A stretch of DNA of 12,618 nt, from positions 1-12,618 of the forward strand of contig PFRJ01000003.1 in NCBI GenBank assembly GCA_002788515.1, in the 5' to 3' direction. Made by a program: the position numbers and the translations under genes. Source of the DNA: Nitrosopumilales archaeon CG_4_9_14_0_2_um_filter_34_16. Its GTDB lineage: Archaea; Thermoproteota; Nitrososphaeria; Nitrososphaerales; Nitrosopumilaceae. This document shows, one piece after another, positions 5,259 through 11,602 of this stretch (positions are counted from its first letter, which is position 1; the number at the start of each line of letters is the position of its first letter). Under the pieces are notes generated by a model. It was not told where the DNA came from. It saw only the letters and a program-made list of their open reading frames with translations, and ran no database searches.

Positions 5259-7439
5259 TCATTGAACAGATTTTTTGCCGTGCAATACTAAATTCGGAAG
5301 GGCGTGTAGCCAAATTCTGTGTGTTTTTTTCAAATCAAGATTAATTATAGATTTTGAACCGTAAATAAATTGAATTTTCTCATCACCAAACTGACCTATT
5401 TGTTTGAATGAAACCTTATTCTTTTTGAGAAGTTCCTCAATCTTTGAAAGATTTTTCTTATCAAAAGACAAAAGATATCTAGAATGACTTTCAGAAAACA
5501 AGATTCTATCAACATCTAGTTTCTCACCAGGAACTTTATCCAATGAAACTTTACAACCAATTTGATTAGTCATGCAAATTTCAGACACTGCAATTGCCAG
5601 TCCACCTTTAGAGCAATCATGTGCAGATTTGATGAGATTTTTATCAATTATATTAAGAACAGATTTCATATGTTTCTTTGAATCCTCAAAGTTAACTGTA
5701 GGACATTTTCCTCCGATGAATTTGTGAATATATTCAAAATATTCAGAACCGCCAAGCTCATCTTTAGTATCGCCAATAATTAGGAGACAGTCATCTTTTG
5801 AGATTTTTTGAGGAACGGATGGTTTCTTATCAATTAGTCCAATGACTCCAATGACAGGAGTAGGCTTTATTGAGCCTGCAGGAGTCTCATTATACAGGCT
5901 AACCTTACCTCCAACACATGGAATTTCAAATGATTTTGCAAAAGCAGTCAAACCCTTTAGAGATTCTAAAAAGGTCCAGAAAATTTCAGGATCCTTTGGA
6001 TTGCCAAATTGCAGATGGTCAAGCATTCCAATCGGTTTGGCTCCAGTACATACAACATTTCTACATGCTTCCTCAAAGCAACCAATTGCCCCTTCTCGAG
6101 GATTGATGTAACATTGTTTTGGATTACCGTCAATTTTTGCAGAAAGATATTTTCCATTATCTAATCGCAACACAGACGCATCAGTACCAGGTTTCACCAC
6201 AGTTCTAATTCCAACTTCATGGTCATATTGTCCGTAAACCCATATCTTACTTGCAATGTTTGGAGATGCAATTAACTTCATCAAAAGTTTAGAGTAATCA
6301 GAAACAGGTTTGAATTTCTTTTCAATTTCAATAGTTTTCAAGTATGTGGGTTCTTTTGATGGTAAATCAAGTAATGTTGCATTAGCTACAATATCAGCAG
6401 CCAGATTAGCAACGGTCTTTTTCCCTTTTTTGATATGAACTTGATTATCGGATTTGACTTGGCCAATCACAGAGCAACCAATACGGAATTTTTTACAAAT
6501 TTCTTGTAACTTTTTTAATTTAGCAATACTGGTAACAATTAACATTCTTTCTTGAGATTCAGATACCATGATTTCATCAGGATGCATGTCCGATTCTCTA
6601 GTGTGAACTTTATTCACATCCATCTCAATTCCTATTTCTAAAGCATCAGCAGTTTCAGAAATTGCACATGACAACCCACCGCCGCCAAGATCTTTCATAG
6701 CATGAATTAATCCATCATTTCGTGCCTGTAAGACAGCTTCAATGATTAATTTTTCAATGAAAGGGTCAGGAATTTGGACTGCAGAACGATCTTCAGATTC
6801 CAAGGAATCTGAAGCAAATTGAGAACCACCAATACCATCTCTGCCAGTAGAGCCCCCCATCAATACAACAATGTCACCTTTCTTTGCGTGGTTTTTGATC
6901 AAATGTTCTTTTTTGCCAAAACCTATTGCAGCAACATCTACCATGGCATAATTTTCATAGCATTCATCAAACTCTACTTCTCCGCCAATTGTTGGGATGC
7001 CTAGACAATTTCCATAATCAGCAATTCCGGTGACAGCATTTTTGAATAGCCATCTTGCATGGATGTCTTTTTCAATATCTCCAAATCTTAATCCATCAAA
7101 AATTGCAATAGGTCTAGTTCCAGCAGATAAGATATCTCGGATGACGCCACCAACACCTGTTGCAGCACCACCGTATGGTTCTACAGCTGAAGGGTGATTG
7201 TGACTTTCAATGTGTGCAGTTACAACGTATCCGTCACCAACATCTAAAACTCCAGAATCATATCCTTTTTCATTAATTACACGCGGACCTTTCATTGGAA
7301 GCATTTTTAGATGTTTTTTAGATGATTTGTAAGAACAATGTTCAGACCATTCAGCAGCTACAATTTGTAGTTCAGTAGAAGTTGGATTTCTACCAATTTT
7401 GTATTTTAATTCATCTAGTTCTTGTTCTTCTAGACTCAT
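5259..7439 (-). CDS. purL: Phosphoribosylformylglycinamidine (FGAM) synthase, large subunit
   Basis: PurL is the ATP-dependent synthase subunit of the three-part FGAM synthase, using ammonia from PurQ to convert FGAR to FGAM. The length of 726 residues fits the small PurL type that needs PurS and PurQ, not the ~1300-residue fused form. Visible motifs: AAEWSEHCSYKSSKKHL (28-44) with the likely catalytic His34, ESHNHPSAVEPYGGAATGVGG (78-98) at the nucleotide/metal site, and KDLGGGGLSCA (249-259). The repeat-half motif HDCSKGGLAIAVSE lies near residue 610. The duplicated halves are those of the PurM-like fold. The ATG at 7439 overlaps the purQ stop as ATGA, so the two are translated together from one message. 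The 50-codon gene follows 60 nt later. Confidence 0.98.
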   Translation of the reverse strand: MSLEEQELDELKYKIGRNPTSTELQIVAAEWSEHCSYKSSKKHLKMLPMKGPRVINEKGYDSGVLDVGDGYVVTAHIESHNHPSAVEPYGGAATGVGGVIRDILSAGTRPIAIFDGLRFGDIEKDIHARWLFKNAVTGIADYGNCLGIPTIGGEVEFDECYENYAMVDVAAIGFGKKEHLIKNHAKKGDIVVLMGGSTGRDGIGGSQFASDSLESEDRSAVQIPDPFIEKLIIEAVLQARNDGLIHAMKDLGGGGLSCAISETADALEIGIEMDVNKVHTRESDMHPDEIMVSESQERMLIVTSIAKLKKLQEICKKFRIGCSVIGQVKSDNQVHIKKGKKTVANLAADIVANATLLDLPSKEPTYLKTIEIEKKFKPVSDYSKLLMKLIASPNIASKIWVYGQYDHEVGIRTVVKPGTDASVLRLDNGKYLSAKIDGNPKQCYINPREGAIGCFEEACRNVVCTGAKPIGMLDHLQFGNPKDPEIFWTFLESLKGLTAFAKSFEIPCVGGKVSLYNETPAGSIKPTPVIGVIGLIDKKPSVPQKISKDDCLLIIGDTKDELGGSEYFEYIHKFIGGKCPTVNFEDSKKHMKSVLNIIDKNLIKSAHDCSKGGLAIAVSEICMTNQIGCKVSLDKVPGEKLDVDRILFSESHSRYLLSFDKKNLSKIEELLKKNKVSFKQIGQFGDEKIQFIYGSKSIINLDLKKTHRIWLHALPNLVLHGKKSVQ

Positions 7440-8116
7440 TTGCTAACACCCATTTTTGTCAATAATGATTCAAAGATAAGAGAAGAGGGTTTGTTATCAA
7501 CGGGATTGATGTCAGATTCAACTGCTCTTTCTGGATGAGGCATCATCCCAACCACATTTCCATCCTCATTACATACACCTGCAATTCTATTTGTAGAACC
7601 ATTTACCACCTCAGAATATCTAAAAACGATTTGATTTTTTTTCTTTAATTCTTTCATGGTGTCATCATCAACATAGTATCGACCTTCCCCATTAGCTATT
7701 GGTATTGGAATCTTCTCATTTAGTTTGAATTGGTTTGTAAATGGAGTCTTGTTGTTTTCTACAATTAGATTAGTCCACTTACACATAAAATTAAGAGATT
7801 CATTTTTGAGCAATACTCCTGGAAGTAACCCAGATTCTACAAGAATTTGGAATCCATTACATACACCCAAAACAGGAATGCCTTTTTCGGCCATTTTTCG
7901 TACATCATTAATTATTGGGCTATGGGCTGCAATTACACCAGCTCGAAGCCTATCTCCATAGGAAAAACCCCCAGGAAGAATAACGGCATCAATATTTTTG
8001 GGCAGTCCTTTTTCATGCCAAAAGTATTCTGCATTGATGTTAAAGACGTCAGTCAGAACATGATACATGTCACGATCACAATTGCTGCCAGGAAAGACTA
8101 CAACCCCAACTTTCAC
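7436..8116 (-). CDS. purQ: FGAM synthase glutaminase subunit
   Basis: PurQ releases ammonia from glutamine and passes it to PurL. The 226-residue protein is a class I glutamine amidotransferase: the oxyanion region LPGGFSYGD (47-55), the nucleophile elbow LGVCNGFQ with Cys86, and the His/Glu pair in MMPHPERAVE (His194, Glu196). FPGSNCDRD near the N-terminus is typical of PurQ. The start is GTG at 8114-8116. A good TATA-like element, TATTATAAT at 8137-8145, is centred 25 nt upstream, so purQ-purL very likely has its own leaderless promoter despite lying 126 nt below purS. It overlaps purL by 4 nt. Confidence 0.98.
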   Translation of the reverse strand: MKVGVVVFPGSNCDRDMYHVLTDVFNINAEYFWHEKGLPKNIDAVILPGGFSYGDRLRAGVIAAHSPIINDVRKMAEKGIPVLGVCNGFQILVESGLLPGVLLKNESLNFMCKWTNLIVENNKTPFTNQFKLNEKIPIPIANGEGRYYVDDDTMKELKKKNQIVFRYSEVVNGSTNRIAGVCNEDGNVVGMMPHPERAVESDINPVDNKPSSLIFESLLTKMGVSK

Positions 8117-8136
8117 AATGGTATTATCAATGAGAG

Positions 8137-8145
8137 ATTATAATA
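8137..8145 (-). promoter_or_regulatory. TATA-like element of purQ-purL
   Basis: TATTATAAT on the minus strand is centred 25 nt ahead of the purQ GTG, the spacing expected for an archaeal leaderless transcript. Confidence 0.5.
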
Positions 8146-8242
8146 CCCTATGATTAATTAGGTGTTTTTACGATCAGGTTTTAAGAGTATTGTTGATTTT
8201 CCAGTGTTTTTAAAATATAATTTTTAATCTTGTCAGATTGGA

Positions 8243-8509
8243 TTATTTCTCAACAGCAAAGACATCTATTGTGACTTTACTCACCATAGGATTGTAAATT
8301 CTTAGTTCATCGCAAATCTCTTGAACCTTGGATTTGGCAGATTTTTTGTCTTTTTCTTTAATTGTAAATTTTAACATCTTTGCAGCTTTGATTTTAGAAA
8401 CAGTTTTGTGAGTTCCTTTAAGAACTAAATCATTTAGAATTGTATCTCCTTCAGGGTCATTGATGCCAGGTTTATTTTCGATTGTTACATGAACAATAAA
8501 TGATGCCAT
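8243..8509 (-). CDS. purS: FGAM synthase subunit PurS
   Basis: PurS is the small subunit that bridges PurQ and PurL and helps ammonia pass between them. The product is 88 residues from the ATG at 8509. An in-frame TTG at 8527 would add six residues (MFLHLL), but FIVHVTIENKPGINDPEGDT matches the usual family start, so I choose the ATG. The pattern is the PurS alpha/beta fold: N-terminal strand, NDPEGDTI, then VSKIKAAKMLKFTI, a Lys-rich helix KKSAKSKVQEICDELRIYNP and a last strand KVTIDVFAVE. TATA-like TATAAAAATA at 8561-8570 would give a leader of about 30 nt; no Shine-Dalgarno is evident. It is the first gene of the purine region on this strand, 126 nt upstream of purQ. Confidence 0.95.
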   Translation of the reverse strand: MASFIVHVTIENKPGINDPEGDTILNDLVLKGTHKTVSKIKAAKMLKFTIKEKDKKSAKSKVQEICDELRIYNPMVSKVTIDVFAVEK

Positions 8510-8798
8510 TAACAAATGTAAAAACAAAAGTGAGGTTAATCTATCTTCCGAATAATTTCATATTTTTATAGTGATTTTTAGAGACATTTGATTTTAAATT
8601 TAATTCAAGAATATATAAAAAATGATACCGTAGACAAAATAACATATCAGATAAGAAACCACAGATTTCAAAATTTGTAGAGTTTAGCGTCATGTCCTCA
8701 AGTTATAAAAAAGTGCACATATTCACCACAAAACATGACATAAAATCCAGTCACACAGATATTGGAATTTATACCAGAATAATTCACAATAATATGTC
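8510..8798. promoter_or_regulatory. divergent promoter region between purS and the 8799 gene
   Basis: This gap serves two divergent genes. Toward purS there are TATA-like elements at 8561-8570 (TATAAAAATA) and 8611-8620 (TTTTATATAT), the latter preceded on the same strand by CGGTATCA (8623-8630). Toward the plus-strand gene, AATTTATACC at 8766-8775 is centred about 28 nt before its ATG, and TTATAAAAAAG near 8703-8713 is a second candidate. I see no convincing gene: a 41-codon frame from 8692 overlaps the next gene start and has no support. Confidence 0.5.
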
Positions 8799-9266
8799 AT
8801 GGCAAAAGGCAGAATGAGATATTGGAAAATTACTTCTGAGGAATTAGCAGGATATGCATATGATGAAAAGAATTTACTAAATTGGGAAATCAAGTGTATA
8901 AGAGCGCCAGAAGTAGAGGCTCATTTTATCGGAGTTTTCATGTATAGACATGGAACTGCGTATGACTATGAATCAGTCAAAGGAATATGTTATTTCCACA
9001 ATAATATAGATAGAAAAGAATTACCAACAATCACTAGTTTCTTGCAAGAAAAATTTGGCGGTAAAGAGATGGAAAAAGGAGACAGAGTATTCCTAAAGGG
9101 CTCAAAGGAAATATTTTCATCTACAGATATTGCATCATTGGCAAAAGACATGGAATCAAAATTCAACACAAAGGCCATAATTTCTTTAGAGTTTGAAGGC
9201 ATTACTGCAGACGCACTAAAAGCAGCAGGACTTCCAGAATCAAAACTATTACCAATTCCCACATAA
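8799..9266 (+). CDS. conserved-looking protein of unknown function, 155 residues
   Basis: I do not recognise a family. The protein is soluble, mixed alpha/beta, with no signal peptide and no cysteine cluster. The N-terminus (MRYWKITSEELAGYAYDEKN) and a strand-rich centre, AHFIGVFMYRHGTAYDYESV, are followed by ITSFLQEKFGGKEMEKGDRV. An ALAKDMESKF-like helix (ASLAKDMESKF) then leads to IISLEFEGITADALKAAGLP. The start is the ATG at 8799; an ATG five codons on (MRYWKI) is possible, and the upstream frame is closed. A TATA-like element at 8766-8775 fits a leaderless message. The gene ends 30 nt before tatC, with a separate TATA-like sequence in between, so shared transcription is uncertain. No functional claim is made. 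Confidence 0.75.
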   Translation: MAKGRMRYWKITSEELAGYAYDEKNLLNWEIKCIRAPEVEAHFIGVFMYRHGTAYDYESVKGICYFHNNIDRKELPTITSFLQEKFGGKEMEKGDRVFLKGSKEIFSSTDIASLAKDMESKFNTKAIISLEFEGITADALKAAGLPESKLLPIPT

Positions 9267-9296
9267 TTGATATAGTTTAAAACACAATGATATCAG

Positions 9297-10094
9297 ATGT
9301 CTGAATTAGAAGATATTGGCAAGCATTTAGAGGAATTAAGAAAAAGAGTAATCAGAATAGTATTAGTTGTTGGAATTATTAGTGCAGGTCTTTTATCGCT
9401 TCACATTGAACCAATCCAAGTAGAGCAAGTCACATTATATTATCCAACACTTGACCCGCTAAACAATATTTCAGCCCAGATTACAAATTACATGAGAACA
9501 AATCTTGTTCCAGAAAACGTGCAGCTGATTCAAACAGCTCCAGGTCAGGCATTTTTTGCTCAAGTGTACATTGCTGCATTAGTTGGAATCGTAGCAGGAA
9601 TGCCAGTAATCATTATTGAACTTGTGAGTTTTATCAAACCAGCATTAAAAGAGAATGAGATCAAGGTTAGTAGAAGTATTTCTCTTCCAGCACTAGGACT
9701 GTTTATTGCAGGATGTGTTTTTTCTTATTATTTTGTCATCCCATATATTTTGGAATTTCTATACAGATATGGGGAATCTGCAGGACTAGTAACTTTTCTC
9801 AATATTATGGATTTTGTTACATTTGTTTTGCAATTTTTATTAGCATTTGGAGTTTCATTCCAACTTCCAATTGTAATGTATGCTATCTCGGTATCAGGAA
9901 TAGTAGATTCAGATTTTTGGAGAAAGAATGTGAGATATGCTATTGTCATAATTGTGATTTTTGGTGCAGTGGTTACTCCTGATGGGAGTGGAATAACAAT
10001 GTGGTTTGTTTCAATCCCTATGATGATGCTCTATGTTGCAGGCATGATAGTTATTGAGCGTAAAGAACGGAAAAAGTCTACACTTAAATCTTAA
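9297..10094 (+). CDS. tatC: Sec-independent protein translocase subunit TatC
   Basis: TatC is the membrane receptor that recognises twin-arginine signal peptides of folded exported proteins. The 265-residue protein has the cytosolic N-terminal motif KHLEELRKR (9-17), first span ~18-36, and the loop motif FIKPALKENE (112-121) with the acidic residue known to matter in the family. Further hydrophobic segments lie at ~88-110, 128-155, 168-203 and 213-228, then TPDGSGITMWFVSIP (227-241) and a last span before a basic tail (ERKERKKS). This is the usual six-span design. The outside loop after span 1 (~40-80) is rather long. The ATG at 9297 follows TATA-like TATAGTTTAAAAC by about 20 nt. tatA starts 17 nt downstream, so the two form an operon. 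Confidence 0.96.
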   Translation: MSELEDIGKHLEELRKRVIRIVLVVGIISAGLLSLHIEPIQVEQVTLYYPTLDPLNNISAQITNYMRTNLVPENVQLIQTAPGQAFFAQVYIAALVGIVAGMPVIIIELVSFIKPALKENEIKVSRSISLPALGLFIAGCVFSYYFVIPYILEFLYRYGESAGLVTFLNIMDFVTFVLQFLLAFGVSFQLPIVMYAISVSGIVDSDFWRKNVRYAIVIIVIFGAVVTPDGSGITMWFVSIPMMMLYVAGMIVIERKERKKSTLKS

Positions 10095-10111
10095 ATCAAA
10101 GAATAGTCAAC

Positions 10112-10315
10112 ATGCAAGGAACCGAGATCATCATAGTAGTGATTGTTATAGGAGTATTGATTTTTGGTGCAAAAAAGATTCCAGAACTTGCAAAAACATT
10201 TGGAAAAGCTAAAGGAGAGTTTGAGAAAGGAAAGATCGAGGGAGAACAGGAACTCAAAGAATTCAAGAGTGATATTGATGAATCAAGCAGTGATAAAAAA
10301 ATCAAATCAGACTAA
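10112..10315 (+). CDS. tatA: Sec-independent protein translocase subunit TatA
   Basis: TatA oligomerises at TatC to form the translocation pathway. The 67-residue protein has the full TatA plan: a short N-terminus, one span at ~5-18 (EIIIVVIVIGVLIF), the hinge FGAKKIPELAKTFGKAKGEF (18-37) and an amphipathic helix, then a charged tail rich in Lys, Glu, Asp and Ser. With only TatA and TatC here the system fits the minimal archaeal form, where TatA also covers the TatB role. The ATG lies 17 nt after the tatC stop. The last 4 nt overlap the end of the opposing SRPBCC gene. Confidence 0.95.
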   Translation: MQGTEIIIVVIVIGVLIFGAKKIPELAKTFGKAKGEFEKGKIEGEQELKEFKSDIDESSSDKKIKSD

Positions 10316-10740
10316 TTTTCAATAATTTTCACAAAATCATCTAAAATCTTGCTATAATCTTGTTCATAGTTATTTTTTTTTAACATACTAGAAACCAAAG
10401 ACTTTCCTTTTAATTTCAAATCAATGTCAAATATGACTTTTGTAGTATTTTCAAATTCAATGAATTGTTGTTTAAAATAACTCCCTTTGATATCACCACC
10501 AATTACAAAAACTTCATGAGATACAGGATTATCAGAAACATGTTTTGCCATGATCAATAATTCTTTATTACCTAAATTCAGATATTCTTCTACAACTGCC
10601 ACATTATTACGAATTGAACGAACTCGTACAGATGGGAAATGTTGTGGAAGTAATTTTTGATAATTTTCAAAATTAGAAAAAATATCAAACACTAATTCTC
10701 TTTTTGCGTTAATAGTTCTTTGTAAAGAAAACTGTGGCAA
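10312..10740 (-). CDS. SRPBCC (START-like/polyketide cyclase-like) fold protein
   Basis: The 142-residue product resembles SRPBCC proteins of the COQ10/polyketide-cyclase-like type, which hold a hydrophobic ligand in a helix-grip cavity. Visible order: first strand FSLQRTINAKRELVFDIFSN, then ENYQKLLPQHFPSVRVRSI, antiparallel strands through VVEEYLNL and HEVFVIGGDIKGSYFKQQF, and a long C-terminal helix DYSKILDDFVKIIE. The start is TTG at 10738-10740; no ATG or GTG gives a better N-terminus. It is only 7 nt downstream of ubiX on the same strand, so the pair is almost surely co-transcribed. A role in binding a lipid or quinone-like molecule linked to UbiX chemistry is an inference from context. 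Its stop overlaps that of tatA on the other strand. Confidence 0.8.
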   Translation of the reverse strand: MPQFSLQRTINAKRELVFDIFSNFENYQKLLPQHFPSVRVRSIRNNVAVVEEYLNLGNKELLIMAKHVSDNPVSHEVFVIGGDIKGSYFKQQFIEFENTTKVIFDIDLKLKGKSLVSSMLKKNNYEQDYSKILDDFVKIIEN

Positions 10741-10747
10741 GAGTAAT

Positions 10748-11305
10748 CTAAAAGGTACCCCATCGAGGGTATAAATTATGTTCTATGCCAAATTGATCCA
10801 AACATTTTCCAACACCGTGATTAACAATATCATCAATTGATTTTGGTTTGGTGTAAAATTCAGTTACTGGAGGTAAAATAACAACGCCGATTCTAGATAG
10901 TTTCAGCATATTTTCTAAATGAATTGCAGATAGAGGAGTTTCCCGAACCATTAACACTAGTTTTCTAGATTCTTTTATTGTGACACTGGCGGCTCTAGAC
11001 ACAAGTGTGTCATCATAACCATTTGCAATTGCAGATAATGTTTTCATGCTACATGGCGCAACAATCATTCCATCAATTCTATGAGTACCACTAGAAACAC
11101 TTGCAGCCATATTTTTTTCATCAGAAGTATGTGTTGCAAGGGATTTTACATAATCAGAAGTGTATTCGGTTTCCATGGAAATACATTTTTCGCCCCATTC
11201 AGACATTATCAAATGGGTTTCAATGTTTAGTTTTTTTAGAATCTCAAGCATTCTAATTCCATAAATCACTCCAGTACTACCGGTGATTCCAAGTACTATC
11301 TTCAA
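10748..11305 (-). CDS. ubiX: Flavin prenyltransferase UbiX
   Basis: UbiX attaches a dimethylallyl group to FMN, making the prenylated FMN cofactor used by UbiD-family decarboxylases. The 185-residue protein shows the flavodoxin-like FMN site GITGSTGVIYGIRMLEIL (6-23), HLIMSEWGEK (31-40), APCSMKTLSAIANGYDDTLV (83-102), the conserved LVLMVRETPLSAIHLENM (116-133) and ILPPVTEFYTKPKSIDDIV (143-161). The family usually has RAADV where this has RAASV (104-108), a small departure. The start is TTG at 11303-11305; the upstream frame soon stops. TATA-like ACATAAAATA (11329-11338) lies about 28 nt upstream. UbiD is not in the window; in many archaea the partner decarboxylates trans-anhydromevalonate phosphate in isoprenoid synthesis. 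Confidence 0.96.
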   Translation of the reverse strand: MKIVLGITGSTGVIYGIRMLEILKKLNIETHLIMSEWGEKCISMETEYTSDYVKSLATHTSDEKNMAASVSSGTHRIDGMIVAPCSMKTLSAIANGYDDTLVSRAASVTIKESRKLVLMVRETPLSAIHLENMLKLSRIGVVILPPVTEFYTKPKSIDDIVNHGVGKCLDQFGIEHNLYPRWGTF

Positions 11306-11363
11306 TAGTTAATCAGTAAACGTTGCGGTATTTTATGTATTAGATGGAAATCAAGAGTTAACA

Positions 11364-11483
11364 CTAGATGTTTGTAGGGTCGGTATTTTCTGCATCAAAT
11401 AATTCTTGATTTGCTTTTTTCCGTTTAAACCACACGAAAATGCCTGCAGCAAGCATGACGGGAAGAAGAATTACACCAAGCAT
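11364..11483 (-). CDS. 39-residue single-span membrane miniprotein, unknown
   Basis: From the ATG at 11483 the minus strand encodes 39 residues ending in TAG. Residues 2-19 (LGVILLPVMLAAGIFVWF) form a clear membrane span, followed by KRKK, then an acidic tail ending DAENTDPTNI. The basic cluster after the span predicts the C-terminus in the cytoplasm. A TATA-like TGTTATATCA at 11497-11506 lies about 19 nt upstream, suiting a leaderless transcript and supporting a real gene. It lies 58 nt upstream of ubiX on the same strand and is divergent from purP. I know no family for it; small subunits of respiratory or transport complexes often look like this. Confidence 0.6.
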   Translation of the reverse strand: MLGVILLPVMLAAGIFVWFKRKKANQELFDAENTDPTNI

Positions 11484-11572
11484 TTGTAGTTCAAAGTGAT
11501 ATAACACAAGTTACATCAAACACTAGTTGAAAAAAGTCTATTGATCAACCGATCTGAATAATCAAAAATTAG

Positions 11573-11581
11573 CTATATTAG
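11573..11581 (+). promoter_or_regulatory. TATA-like element of purP
   Basis: CTATATTAG is centred about 26 nt before the purP GTG at 11603, the spacing expected for a leaderless archaeal message. Confidence 0.45.
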
Positions 11582-11602
11582 ATCCCAGTATTTAGGCATA
11601 AT

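Noticed and set aside
8692..8817. 41-codon plus-strand frame overlapping the start of the 155-residue gene
   Set aside because: It overlaps the better-supported gene by 19 nt, has no start signal, and no recognisable sequence features.
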